Shown here: positions 53,465 through 62,281 of the stretch, piece by piece
Layout: each line of letters begins with the position of its first letter
Numbering within the stretch: position 1 is the first letter of the stretch
Origin: Ralstonia insidiosa
GTDB lineage: Bacteria > Pseudomonadota > Gammaproteobacteria > Burkholderiales > Burkholderiaceae
DNA length: 64,000 nucleotides
NCBI RefSeq assembly: GCF_008801405.1
Contig: NZ_VZPV01000002.1
Location: 744,001 to 808,000, forward strand
Direction of reading: 5' to 3'
The notes under the pieces: model-generated
What the model was told of the DNA's origin: nothing
The model's input: only the letters and a program-made list of their open reading frames with translations
Database searches by the model: none
Program-made: the position numbers and the translations under genes

Positions 53465-54640
53465 TCAGTGCATCGCGGCTGGTGTGCCCAGACGGGGCGC
53501 CCAGTCTTCTGAAGGCTCGCGCTCGACCAGTGCACACACGCATGCACCCAGGTCAATGTCGAGATGCGTTTGCGCCGCGGCAGCACCGGCGTCGGCACGG
53601 TCGGCGTGCCGCACGAATGCGGAAAACGGCTCCCATGTGCGCGAGAGGTAGTCCACCAGAACGCGGGCCAGTTCATAGGACAGCAGGTTGCCGTCGTCGG
53701 TGCGCATGAACGCATCGCCAGACCAGAACTCCTGCATCTTCTGCGCTTCCCAGAAGCGCAGGTGCATGGCGTGGATCTGCTGAGGTGTGTACTGCGTTCT
53801 TGTTCCGCCCGCCAACCGGCGCTCACTGTTGACAGCAATGCCTTCATCCAGCCAGCGCGGCAGCTTCAGATACGAGAGCGCACTGTGCGTGAGTTCGTGC
53901 GCGATGGTCGGTTCAATGGCCGACAGGTGATCGCGCTTGACGACAAAGTGTGGGCAACCCGCATCGATGAACATGCCGCCGCTGAAGGCGAACTCCCCAT
54001 CTTCGGGGTAGTAGATGCTGACGTACTGGTAGTACCAGTCCTCATCGTCGAGCACCAGCAGGATGCTCTTCTCGCCCTGCGCGAATCGTGCAAGATCACC
54101 CAGCAGGCGCCCGATGCGTTTGCGCGTGGTCTCGACATAATTGGCTGTTGCACGCGCAACGGCCTCTTCCAGCGAAGACAGTACAAAAGCGTGTTCGGTC
54201 TCGAACAGCCAGACGTTCGGGCCGAGCGTATCGCGCAAATGCAGCAACCACGCGCGCTGGGCCTGCGTGCGGGTTTCACGTCGCGCAGGTTCCGCTTCGA
54301 TGGCATTGAGCCACTTGCCAACAGCGGTCCAGTCCAGTAACGGAAAGCCGTTGACGTGGCCGATATGCTCTTCCAGCGCCAGACTGGCCACGCCCGGCGC
54401 GGAGAGCGACTGTGCCGGTGCCGGCGCATCGACGCCGGCGGTGGGAGCGGCGGCTTGTTGCGCCATCGCGCGCTCATACGACCGGATCTGTGCGCAGACA
54501 ATGAACGCGCAGAGAAACGGCGTGATCCAGACCACCGTGATGTAAAGACCTTTGTGGTCGAAGTCTTTCGCGCGCAGGATCCGGCGCGTTGTCCAGGCAT
54601 TGACAGCGATCCAGCAGAGCAGGCCGATCAGGAATGGCAT
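53465..54640 (-). CDS. Membrane-anchored gluzincin (peptidase MA-like)
   Basis: A 391-residue protein. Two N-terminal transmembrane helices (1-16, 32-50) anchor a soluble domain. The zinc motif HELTH (248-252) is followed by a WLDEG motif (263-267) holding the third ligand E266, the gluzincin pattern of the MA clan. No substrate known. It lies 30 bp upstream of the degenerate M50 gene and may be co-transcribed. Confidence 0.78.
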   Translation of the reverse strand: MPFLIGLLCWIAVNAWTTRRILRAKDFDHKGLYITVVWITPFLCAFIVCAQIRSYERAMAQQAAAPTAGVDAPAPAQSLSAPGVASLALEEHIGHVNGFPLLDWTAVGKWLNAIEAEPARRETRTQAQRAWLLHLRDTLGPNVWLFETEHAFVLSSLEEAVARATANYVETTRKRIGRLLGDLARFAQGEKSILLVLDDEDWYYQYVSIYYPEDGEFAFSGGMFIDAGCPHFVVKRDHLSAIEPTIAHELTHSALSYLKLPRWLDEGIAVNSERRLAGGTRTQYTPQQIHAMHLRFWEAQKMQEFWSGDAFMRTDDGNLLSYELARVLVDYLSRTWEPFSAFVRHADRADAGAAAAQTHLDIDLGACVCALVEREPSEDWAPRLGTPAAMH

Positions 54641-54845
54641 GGTGGTGGTGTGGTTGGATTAAGAGCGCGTGCCGCGCAACGCTAGCACTGTGCCTGTGCG
54701 TACACAGCGACCAGGAAGAGGGGTATGTGGCCGAGGTGCAACGTGCAGCCCAAGCTGGGTCACGCGCCGGCATTCTAGGGGCGTAAGCGGGTGCTCACCC
54801 GCATCGCATAGCATTTCTTTCCCAAAACCAACAAGAGCGCACGCC

Positions 54846-55403
54846 ATGTCCAAGACCCAGTATTACGCCGCCACCAGTCTTGACGGCTTCATCGCGACGA
54901 CGGATCACTCGCTGGATTGGCTGATGCAGTTCGGCTCGCTGGACGGCACGAGCTACGACGGTTTCATTCGCGATGTGGGTGCGTTGGCGATGGGTGCATC
55001 CACCTATGAATGGCTGCTGCGCGAACTGGTCAAGCCCGGCACCGCGCAGGCCGCCCCTTGGCCGTATGCGCAGCCCGCGTGGGTGTTCACTTCACGCAAG
55101 CTGCCGGCGGTGGAGGGTGCGGATGTCCGCTTCGTGCAGGGTGACGTGGCGCCGGTGCATCAACAGATGCGCGCAGGGGCCAACGGCAAGAACGTGTGGA
55201 TTGTCGGTGGCGGAGAGCTGGCCGGGCAGTTTCTCGACCGTGGCCTGCTCGACGAGTTGATCGTGCAGATCATGCCGGTGGTGCTGGGCAACGGGTTGCC
55301 GCTCTTGCCGCGTGCGGTGGTGACGCCGGCATTGAAGCTGACATCGGCCACGCCTTATAAGGACACGTTCGTGGAGGTGCGCTACGAGGTGGTGCGCGAG
55401 TAG
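54846..55403 (+). CDS. Dihydrofolate-reductase-fold family protein (RibD C-terminal-like)
   Basis: A 185-residue NADPH-binding-fold protein. Visible are YYAATSLDGFIATTDHSLDWL (6-26), ALAMGASTYEWLL, VWIVGGGELAGQFLDRGLLDELIVQIMPVVLGNGLPLL. It is a stand-alone member of the family that includes RibD reductase and YyaP. Role unknown. Start fits the conserved N-terminus. Confidence 0.87.
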   Translation: MSKTQYYAATSLDGFIATTDHSLDWLMQFGSLDGTSYDGFIRDVGALAMGASTYEWLLRELVKPGTAQAAPWPYAQPAWVFTSRKLPAVEGADVRFVQGDVAPVHQQMRAGANGKNVWIVGGGELAGQFLDRGLLDELIVQIMPVVLGNGLPLLPRAVVTPALKLTSATPYKDTFVEVRYEVVRE

Positions 55404-55455
55404 TGTGTGGTCCAACGTAGAATCGCCAGACAAAAAACAACATCAGGGGGGCAAA

Positions 55456-55977
55456 GTGGTGCGCAACTGGATCGCGATTGTCGTCGGCGTTGTGCTGTCG
55501 ACATCTGCGCTGGCGGATAGCCGTGCAGAGAAAGTGCAGAAACTGATGGAAGCCCAGGGGTTGGTGAAAATGTTTGATCAGTCGCTGGCGAGTGGTCGTG
55601 AGTACGGTCGCAAGCAGGCAGATCAGATGATGACGCAGATGCTCAGTGGCCTGAATCCCGATGCGACCTATCGCAAGCGCTTTCAGGAAGTGATGGACAC
55701 GTTCATGAGCGACTTGCAACCGCCTTGGGGCGCCAAGGAGTACGTCCAAACCTGGGGGCAGGTGTTCGGTGCAAAGTTCACCGATGCGGAGTTGGACCAG
55801 CTGATCGCGTTCTATTCATCGCCGCTTGGCCAGAAGGAGGTTGTGGCATCGCGTGACGCGATGCCCGCGTTTGCGCAGGTGTTCCGTGAACGCTACAAGC
55901 CAATCCAGGAGCGGGCAACCGCCCAGTTTGTTGAGCGTATGAAGCTGATCGCCAAGGAATGCCGCTGTAATCGCTAA
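55456..55977 (+). CDS. DUF2059 domain secreted protein
   Basis: A 173-residue exported protein with signal peptide MVRNWIAIVVGVVLSTSALA. The DUF2059 core is FTDAELDQLIAFYSSPLGQKEVVASRDAMPAFAQV. Start is GTG at 55456 (a GTG follows immediately), with GGGGGG five bases upstream. Function unknown. Followed by a convergent hairpin. Confidence 0.82.
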   Translation: MVRNWIAIVVGVVLSTSALADSRAEKVQKLMEAQGLVKMFDQSLASGREYGRKQADQMMTQMLSGLNPDATYRKRFQEVMDTFMSDLQPPWGAKEYVQTWGQVFGAKFTDAELDQLIAFYSSPLGQKEVVASRDAMPAFAQVFRERYKPIQERATAQFVERMKLIAKECRCNR

Positions 55978-55978
55978 C

Positions 55979-56017
55979 GTGAGAAGGCCGCCGCCCAATG
56001 GATCGGGCGGCCCTCAC
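55979..56017. terminator. Bidirectional terminator-like hairpin between DUF2059 and VOC genes
   Basis: GTGAG + GGCCGCC (55979-55992, with two bulged A) pairs with GGCGGCC + CTCAC (56006-56017). The 12-bp stem has a 13-base loop and lies between convergent gene ends, overlapping the VOC stop. Confidence 0.6.
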
Positions 56018-56397
56018 GACCCCAGGTCATATGGCCGCGTCATGATCTCCAGAAAGTGCCCGTCCGGGTCATCAAAGTACAGACCGCGGCCGCCATTGTG
56101 CGCATAGGTCTCGCCAAGCCGCTTCTTGGCGGGGTCCGCCCAGTACGCAAGCCCTTTTTCCTGGATGCGCGCGAATGCGCGGTCGAATTCGGCATCGCTG
56201 ATGAGGAAGGCGTAGTGCTGCGCGGCGATTGGCGCGTCGCTGTCAAAGAAGTCGAGCGAGACGCCATTGGACAGCGGTACGACCAGCATCTGCCCAAAGG
56301 GGATCGGCTCGGGAAGGTCGAGGATGTCGCGCAGGAAGCGGGTGGACTGTTGCTTGTCGCGGCACCAGACGATGGTGTGGTTCAGCTCGACGCGCAT
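56014..56397 (-). CDS. VOC-family (glyoxalase/bleomycin resistance-like) protein
   Basis: A 127-residue single VOC module: LNHTIVWCRDKQQSTRFLRDIL and GRGLYFDDPDGHFLEIMTRPYD frame the metal-site H and E of the fold. GGAG seven bases before the ATG fixes the start. Substrate unknown. Confidence 0.85.
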   Translation of the reverse strand: MRVELNHTIVWCRDKQQSTRFLRDILDLPEPIPFGQMLVVPLSNGVSLDFFDSDAPIAAQHYAFLISDAEFDRAFARIQEKGLAYWADPAKKRLGETYAHNGGRGLYFDDPDGHFLEIMTRPYDLGS

Positions 56398-56579
56398 GCT
56401 GTGTCTCCCGTGCGGTGAGGCGGCCCGTGCACTTGCTGGCGGGCCGCCGTGGTCCCGCCTTAAAGATAGACGATGGATCGATGCATTCGGCGGCGTAACG
56501 CGCATGCCGGCCAGCGCACAGAAAGGCTTAGACTGGCGGCCAAAGCGCATTGCCGCTGTCGATCACGTTCGCATCGTCT

Positions 56580-57038
56580 ATGGAATCCATTCTCTTTCGC
56601 ACAGCGCGCCTGGCCGATGTTCCGGCCATCGTTGCCCTGCTGGCTGACGACGCGTTGGGTGCTCAGCGCGAGTCTCTCGGGCCGACGCTCGACGCATGCT
56701 ATGTGGCAGCGTTCGACGCTATTGCAGCCGATACCAATCAACAGCTGGTGGTGGCCGTGCAGGGCGATACGGTGGTCGGTACGCTGCAGTTGTCGTTCAT
56801 CCCGGGCATGGCGCGGCGTGGTGCGTGGCGCGGGCAGATCGAGGCGGTACGTATTGCGGCGCCGCTGCGCGGTAGCGGCCTCGGGCACCGCATGTTCGAA
56901 TGGGCGATCGACACCTGTCGTGCGCGTGGGTGCCAGCTCGTGCAGCTCACCACCGACAAGACCCGCAGCGACGCACATCGCTTTTACGAAAGCCTGGGCT
57001 TCGTGGCAAGCCACGAGGGCTACAAGCTGACGCTCTGA
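56580..57038 (+). CDS. GNAT-family N-acetyltransferase
   Basis: A 152-residue acetyl-CoA-dependent acetyltransferase. The acetyl-CoA pyrophosphate loop is VRIAAPLRGSGLGHRMFEWAI, a variant of R/Q-x-x-G-x-G/A, and RFYESLGFVASHEGYKLTL is the terminal motif. ATG at 56580 taken; a TTG 30 bases earlier is possible. Followed by a DUF2164 gene 25 bases on. Confidence 0.88.
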   Translation: MESILFRTARLADVPAIVALLADDALGAQRESLGPTLDACYVAAFDAIAADTNQQLVVAVQGDTVVGTLQLSFIPGMARRGAWRGQIEAVRIAAPLRGSGLGHRMFEWAIDTCRARGCQLVQLTTDKTRSDAHRFYESLGFVASHEGYKLTL

Positions 57039-57063
57039 AGCCTGCCCATTCTCAGGAGCCCCC

Positions 57064-57327
57064 ATGCCGATCGAGCTTGACCGCGATACCCGCGAAGAGG
57101 CGATTCAATCCATCCAGCGCTACTTCACCGACCACCTGGAAGAGCGCATCGGCAACATCCAGGCTGGCGCATTGCTGAGTTTCTTCATCGAAGAGATCGG
57201 CCCGGTGGTCTACAACCTCGCCGTACGGGATGTACAGGAGCGCCTGCAGACGCGCGTGGCCGAACTCGACTACGAGTGCCACGAAGCGCCGTTCACGTAT
57301 TGGTCGAAGGTTGGCAAGCGGCGGTAG
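57064..57327 (+). CDS. DUF2164 family protein
   Basis: An 87-residue helical protein: IELDRDTREEAIQSIQRYFTDHLEERIGNIQAGALLSFFIEEIGPVVYNLAVRD is nearly the whole DUF2164 pattern. CAGGAG lies seven bases before the ATG. Function unknown. Probably co-transcribed with the GNAT gene. Confidence 0.85.
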   Translation: MPIELDRDTREEAIQSIQRYFTDHLEERIGNIQAGALLSFFIEEIGPVVYNLAVRDVQERLQTRVAELDYECHEAPFTYWSKVGKRR

Positions 57328-57368
57328 TTCCCGGCTAACATGCGCGGGTTCAGCGACCCGTGGCTCTC

Positions 57369-57743
57369 ATGTCTTCCTTGCGCCAGTTTCTTCAAACCGC
57401 TTTTCGTTGGCAACGTGGCCGCCAGGGTACGGGCTACGACAAGATGCTGCTGGCCACAGCCATGTGGCCAATCCCGTTTGACAGCTATCTGATCCGCTAC
57501 CCGGAAGGGTCGGAAATCCCGCCGCATACCGACCCCGTATCCAATGGGCGGCACTATCGGCTGAACGTCGTGTTGAAGTCGCCGCGCGCGGGTGGCGAGT
57601 TCATCTGCGCCAACCCGATCTTCCAGACACGGCGCATCAAGCTGTTCCGCCCCGATGCGTGTGAGCACAGCGTGACGCGCGTGGTGGGCGGCAGCCGGTA
57701 TGTGTTCTCGGTGGGGTGGGTGCTGGGGCGCCGGCCAGAGTAA
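57369..57743 (+). CDS. 2-oxoglutarate/Fe(II) dioxygenase-like protein
   Basis: A 124-residue cupin-core dioxygenase. The iron facial triad is readable: H and D in PPHTDPV, and H in CEHSVTRV, with the 2-oxoglutarate-binding arginine in that last motif. At 124 residues it is near the smallest size of the family. A GTG nine bases earlier is an alternative start. Substrate unknown. Confidence 0.75.
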   Translation: MSSLRQFLQTAFRWQRGRQGTGYDKMLLATAMWPIPFDSYLIRYPEGSEIPPHTDPVSNGRHYRLNVVLKSPRAGGEFICANPIFQTRRIKLFRPDACEHSVTRVVGGSRYVFSVGWVLGRRPE

Positions 57744-57748
57744 TCCGC

Positions 57749-58462
57749 TTACGGGTTGCCTGCCTTGGCGCGTTGCGCCTGCACGTAGCGCAACTCTGCT
57801 GCCGCGCGACCATCCTTGGGGTCCAGCTCCAGGCACTTGCGGTACAGCGCTTCGGCTTCGTCCAGCCGGTTCTGTTCGACATACACGTACGCCGTGCCAC
57901 GCCAGGCGCGCCCGATCTCGCTGTTCTTGATCTGCGGCGGGGAAAACTCGCGCGCATCGCGTGCGGCGGCGTCGAAGCTGGCGAGTGCCTGCGGCCAGTT
58001 CTTCTCGCGCTGGTAGAGGTTGCCCATTTCTGCACGGAACTGCGCGTTGTGCGGTGCCATGTCGATGGCACGCTGCAGGATCGTCTTGGCCTCATCTGCG
58101 CGATTCAACTCAACCAGGGCGTAGGCCTTGAGGTAGTACGCATAGGCCCAGTTGGACGACACCACTTTGGCGCTTGTCTTGGCGTTGGCCGCTTCCGCCA
58201 GGTACAACAGCGATTCCACCTGGCTGCGGGCGCTATAGAGCCGGGCCGTTTCGTCGCGATACGCGTTTTCGTAGAAGGCCGCCACCTTGTCGAAATCGTC
58301 GATGGCTTCGGCTTGCCGGCTCGCTTTGGCAAGCTGTGCGCCTTCCTGCAACAGCTGAGCGTTGCGGGTGTCGTCTGCGTTGGCGGCGGGCGGGTTCTGC
58401 GCCCAGACGGACACGCTTGCGAGCAGCGCGGCAACGGCAACCAGAACACGTGGATACGGCAT
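57749..58462 (-). CDS. Exported TPR-repeat protein
   Basis: A 237-residue protein with signal peptide MPYPRVLVAVAALLASVSVWA (cleavage near A21). At least three tetratricopeptide repeats follow, for example AYYLKAYALVELNRADEAKTILQRAIDMAP, FRAEMGNLYQREKNWPQALASFDAA and AYVYVEQNRLDEAEALYRKCLELDP. Likely a periplasmic scaffold; partner unknown. The start chosen follows a GGGAGGGG run. Confidence 0.85.
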   Translation of the reverse strand: MPYPRVLVAVAALLASVSVWAQNPPAANADDTRNAQLLQEGAQLAKASRQAEAIDDFDKVAAFYENAYRDETARLYSARSQVESLLYLAEAANAKTSAKVVSSNWAYAYYLKAYALVELNRADEAKTILQRAIDMAPHNAQFRAEMGNLYQREKNWPQALASFDAAARDAREFSPPQIKNSEIGRAWRGTAYVYVEQNRLDEAEALYRKCLELDPKDGRAAAELRYVQAQRAKAGNP

Positions 58463-58620
58463 GGCCCCTCCCATTGAAATGTCGAGCGACGTTAGCAGAA
58501 CGTGCCGGATGCCGGTGCGCCCGGAAGTGGGGTATGTCGGTGGACTGCAACGCACAACCGCTTTGCCAATAGGCAGGCATTGCAGGTAGTCTCGTGCCAG
58601 CGCATTCACTGCCGCCGCCC

Positions 58621-59295
58621 ATGCAAGTCTTTTCCACCAACCCCTGGTTCCAGAGCCTTCCGCAACAAGCGGCAGAGGCGCTGCTGGAAGCCGCCACGAC
58701 CGTGCCGGTTGCCGCCGGTGCATTCCTCTTCCGTCAGGGCGATCCGGTGGATGCCGGTACCAACGCGTTCTTTGGTGTCGCCAGCGGCGTGCTCAAGCTG
58801 TCGATCTTCAACGCGGAGGGCGACGAGGCGATTCTTGCGCTGGTTGAGCCCGGCAACTGGTTTGGCGGGGTATCGACGTTGGATCAGCAACCGCGCGGCC
58901 ACTGTGCGATTGCGCTGGAAGAGACCGAGGTGCTCGCCGTCAGTGCCGAGCGCTTCGAGGCGTTGATGCGCGATGCCGCGTTTGCGGCCGCCATCGCGCG
59001 GCTGGTGGCGATGCGTTTGCGCTTGGCCTATGGCTCGCTGGCGAGCGCCGCGCTGCACGGTACGCGCGCACGCGTGGCACGGCGGATTGCCATGCTGGCG
59101 CACGGCGATGTATCGCAATCGGCGCAAGGGCGCGCCACCATCAATACCTCGCAGGACGCGCTGGCCATGATGCTGGGCATCAGCCGGCAGACGCTCAGCA
59201 AGGAGCTGCAAGCGCTGGTGAAGCTGGGTGCCATCCGCCTGCGCTACGGGCACATCGAGATTCAAGACATGCCGCTGCTGCTGAGCGCAAGCTGA
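58621..59295 (+). CDS. Crp/Fnr-family transcriptional regulator
   Basis: A 224-residue regulator. The cyclic-nucleotide-fold domain spans about 5-125 (FRQGDPVDAGTNAFFGVASGVLKL, ALVEPGNWFGGVSTLDQQPRGHCAIALE), and the HTH is INTSQDALAMMLGISRQTLSKELQALVKLGAIRLRYGHIEI (about 178-218). There are no N-terminal Fnr cysteines, so it is not an oxygen-cluster sensor. ATG at 58621 is used; a GTG 27 bases earlier is possible. Confidence 0.9.
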   Translation: MQVFSTNPWFQSLPQQAAEALLEAATTVPVAAGAFLFRQGDPVDAGTNAFFGVASGVLKLSIFNAEGDEAILALVEPGNWFGGVSTLDQQPRGHCAIALEETEVLAVSAERFEALMRDAAFAAAIARLVAMRLRLAYGSLASAALHGTRARVARRIAMLAHGDVSQSAQGRATINTSQDALAMMLGISRQTLSKELQALVKLGAIRLRYGHIEIQDMPLLLSAS

Positions 59296-59302
59296 ATCGC
59301 GT

Positions 59303-60316
59303 TCAGGTGGCCGAGCGCAGCGCCGCGAGCAGATCGTTGCCCGACCAGTTCGGGCGTGTGGCGGCGGTTTCTGCAGCATGCACCAGCGCGCAAAGCTGCG
59401 CGTTGACCGGCGCACGCTGCCCAAGCCGATCAGCCAGGCGTACGACCTCGCCGTTGATCCAGTCGACTTCGGTGGTGCGGCCGGCGGCCAGATCGTCGGA
59501 CATGGACGAGCGCGCGAGCGGGTCGATCGCGAGCATCTTGCCGCCCAATCGCGTGAATATGGCATCGGGCGTGGCCAGCAGGCGCGGAATCCACGCGGGT
59601 GGTACGGGGGTGAGCTTGGCGGGCTGGATGCCTGCGCGCACCAGCAGCCGCATCGCCTCGGTTTGCGCGAGTGCCAGACAGCGCCGGTAAGCGCGCTGCG
59701 ACAGTTCTTCCTTCAATGGCCGATTGGCAAGCGCATTGATGGCGTTGTTCAGGTTGAGCAGCAGCTTGGCCCATTGCACCGATGCCATGTCCGCACGCTC
59801 AACCAGCGGCAGACCGGCACGCTGGAACGTATCGAGGAAGGTGCCCAATGCCGGCGATGCAGCGACCTCCAGCTCACCCGCTGTGCCCTGATGAAAGGCG
59901 CCCGGCCCGGGCTGCATCACATTGAAGGGCACCATGCCCGCCAGCACCGTCTGCTGCGGCAGCGCGGCGCGGAGCACGTCGGCATTGCCCAGTCCGTTCT
60001 GGAAGCTGACCACCACCGTGCCGGGGCGCAGCAGCGGCTTTAGCTCGTCCGCCACGGAAGCGGTTGCGGCTGACTTGACTGTGACCAGCACCAGATCCGC
60101 CGTGGCGGCTACGTCGGGCTCGGTCACGTAGTCCACGTCGGCGGCGTGCACCTGCCAGTGGCCACCACGGTAGTCCGTCAACGTCAGGCCATGCGTGCGC
60201 AGTTCATCGCCAATGCGTGCACGCCCGACCAGTGTTACGTCAGCGCCCGCGGCCAGCAGCCGGCCCCCCAGATAGCAGCCGATCGAACCGGCTCCCACGA
60301 TGCAGATCTTCGCCAT
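59303..60316 (-). CDS. panE: 2-dehydropantoate 2-reductase (ketopantoate reductase)-like
   Basis: A 337-residue NADP-dependent reductase. It has the Rossmann motif CIVGAGSIGCYLGGRLLAAG (5-24), VSFQNGLGN (104-112), and the substrate-binding WAKLLLNLNNAINAL and TEVDWINGEVVRLA. Ketopantoate reductase makes pantoate for CoA; many paralogues act on other 2-keto acids, so the exact role is uncertain. Convergent with the Crp-type regulator. Confidence 0.85.
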   Translation of the reverse strand: MAKICIVGAGSIGCYLGGRLLAAGADVTLVGRARIGDELRTHGLTLTDYRGGHWQVHAADVDYVTEPDVAATADLVLVTVKSAATASVADELKPLLRPGTVVVSFQNGLGNADVLRAALPQQTVLAGMVPFNVMQPGPGAFHQGTAGELEVAASPALGTFLDTFQRAGLPLVERADMASVQWAKLLLNLNNAINALANRPLKEELSQRAYRRCLALAQTEAMRLLVRAGIQPAKLTPVPPAWIPRLLATPDAIFTRLGGKMLAIDPLARSSMSDDLAAGRTTEVDWINGEVVRLADRLGQRAPVNAQLCALVHAAETAATRPNWSGNDLLAALRSAT

Positions 60317-60343
60317 GCGTCTCCTTGTTGTTGTGCAGGCACC

Positions 60344-62011
60344 TCAAGCCAGGCGCGGCACCTCGTACACCAGCGCCGGCTGGAGGGTGTCGATGGCGTC
60401 CACCGGCTCGGGCGGGCGCCACAGGAACAGCGAGAAGGTCATCTTCTCGGGTGTCACGTCGATGATGGTAAAGCCGTTTTTCTCGGTTGGGCGCAACGCT
60501 TCCTGCATGGCGACGGACAGTGCCGGCGTGGTCTCGATGCTGCGGAAGGCGGAGGGGAAGCCCATGTCGCCGGTGCCCAGCGTGCCGGTCATGACGGCAT
60601 GCACCGGATGCGCGAACTCCAGCTCGGCCGACCGCGACATCGCCCCGACGGCCGACGCGTGAAAATCGCCCTGCACGATGACGGCGGCGCGCTGCTGCTG
60701 TTGACCGAGTGCCGCCACCAGACGCTGGTGTTGCGCGTGCCAGCCGGTCTGCCAGCCGGGCTTGGGTTGATTGCCGACCAGTCGCCCGGTCTTCGTGTCG
60801 AGCAGATCCGGATACCAGTCGCCCAGCTTGCCGGAGGAGTACGCAAACGGCAGCGATGGCACGTGAAAGAAATGTGCCGTGTCTTCCGCACGCGTGCGCG
60901 CCACGATCCAGTCTTCCACCCACTGCGGCACCACGCGTGCGTGCATGCCCTTGTTGTCGAGAAAGCGCCGGCAGTCATACAGCACCGCTTCAAGCAGGGT
61001 ACCGTAGCGCAGGGTGCCGAACGCGCTGTTGGTGTCGGTGGGCATGCCCGCCTTGTCGCCGCCGGGCAGCCATACAGGGCGGTTGGCATCGGGCAGGAAC
61101 TCGGGGTAGTAGCGGTGCTGTGTCAGCTCTGCGCCAATCAGCCCATACGGCTCCGGCGGCAGCGTGGCGACCTTTTCGTCAAACTCGTCGTTCTCGAAGG
61201 TGTCGTGGTCATCCGTCAGGAAGTACGCGGGCGTGGAGCGCAGCGCGGTGCCGTACAGCCCGCCGATCTGGTAGTCGCACACGCGCGTGAAGATCGCCTC
61301 GTTCTTCGGGTGCGACATCGGCACCGACATGTCGAGTGCGCCGCCAAATTTTGTCCACATCAGCTCGCGCACCTGGCGTGCGAAGGGCTTGTTCTGCGAG
61401 GTCTGCAAGTCCCAGTAGATGTGGTCGCCGTTGGCGATGACGGCATCGGGGGCGAACGCCATACCGCGCGCCAGCAGGCGGCGGCGCGCGGCCATGTCGA
61501 GCCAGGCGGTCTTGCCGGCAATGGAGGGGCCGTCGTAACCGCCGGCGCACGTGTAGGCGAGTATGCGCAGTCGCGCGGGTGTGGCGTTGGGTGCGGGGAA
61601 GGTCTTCAGCGGCCAGGCATCAGCCAGCGGCTTGCCACCAGCGTCGACAATGCGCAGCGTGTACTGCGTGGCCGGCTGCAGGCCGCGTACATCAAAGCGC
61701 CAGAAGCGGCCTGCTGTATCGGTGGGCTCGCCAGCAACACGCTTGCCGTTCACGATCAGCCACGGTGCGCGCGCCAGTGGTGCCTGAAACGATGCCTTGA
61801 TGAGAAAGCGGTCATGGCTGGCCGCGGGGATCAAGTGTGCAAGCTGCCCGGCATGCCAGTTGGTATCCGCTGCCGGTGTGGTTGCGAGTGCGGTGTCGGG
61901 CAAGGTCAGGCCAAACGCGCCCAGGCCGGCCGTGGCGGTGCCGAGGGTCAGGAAATCGCGCCGGCTCATGCCGTGCGGTGCTTGGGTGCGTGGTTTGATC
62001 GGGGCGGACAT
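60344..62011 (-). CDS. PhoD-like phosphodiesterase/alkaline phosphatase, Tat-exported
   Basis: A 555-residue PhoD-family metallophosphatase. A twin-arginine signal is present (SRRDFL at 16-21, followed by a hydrophobic stretch TAGLGAFGLTL). The catalytic region includes LTDDHDTFENDEF and the metal-binding QGDFHASAVGAMS; VIANGDHIYWD is the other metal site. AGGA ten bases before the ATG sets the start. Substrate is probably a phosphodiester or wall-acid polymer. Confidence 0.85.
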   Translation of the reverse strand: MSAPIKPRTQAPHGMSRRDFLTLGTATAGLGAFGLTLPDTALATTPAADTNWHAGQLAHLIPAASHDRFLIKASFQAPLARAPWLIVNGKRVAGEPTDTAGRFWRFDVRGLQPATQYTLRIVDAGGKPLADAWPLKTFPAPNATPARLRILAYTCAGGYDGPSIAGKTAWLDMAARRRLLARGMAFAPDAVIANGDHIYWDLQTSQNKPFARQVRELMWTKFGGALDMSVPMSHPKNEAIFTRVCDYQIGGLYGTALRSTPAYFLTDDHDTFENDEFDEKVATLPPEPYGLIGAELTQHRYYPEFLPDANRPVWLPGGDKAGMPTDTNSAFGTLRYGTLLEAVLYDCRRFLDNKGMHARVVPQWVEDWIVARTRAEDTAHFFHVPSLPFAYSSGKLGDWYPDLLDTKTGRLVGNQPKPGWQTGWHAQHQRLVAALGQQQQRAAVIVQGDFHASAVGAMSRSAELEFAHPVHAVMTGTLGTGDMGFPSAFRSIETTPALSVAMQEALRPTEKNGFTIIDVTPEKMTFSLFLWRPPEPVDAIDTLQPALVYEVPRLA

Positions 62012-62281
62012 CTTCCATCCTGTGGCGTGGTGCGAAGACGCCATCGTCCTGAGTCATGTCCACGCTGAATGTTCAGCTTTTGACAATCTAGGGGTTAGTC
62101 CTCAACCAGAGGCAGCGGTGCCGCGTATACGGGCAAAGCGAGTCGCGGCGAGACGGTCAGGGCTTTGCGCGTTCGATCGGCACGCCATGTTTGGCGCAGG
62201 CCGCTGCTGCACGCATTGTGCGAGACCTTGCGACAATGCACGCGAACGTGCCGCCGCATCGGCGGTGCAGCGAGGGCTGAC

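Noticed and set aside
54787..54802. GCGGGTG/CACCCGC palindrome upstream of the DHFR-fold gene
   Set aside because: Loop is only two bases when fully paired and no T-run or regulator context; could be chance in GC-rich DNA.
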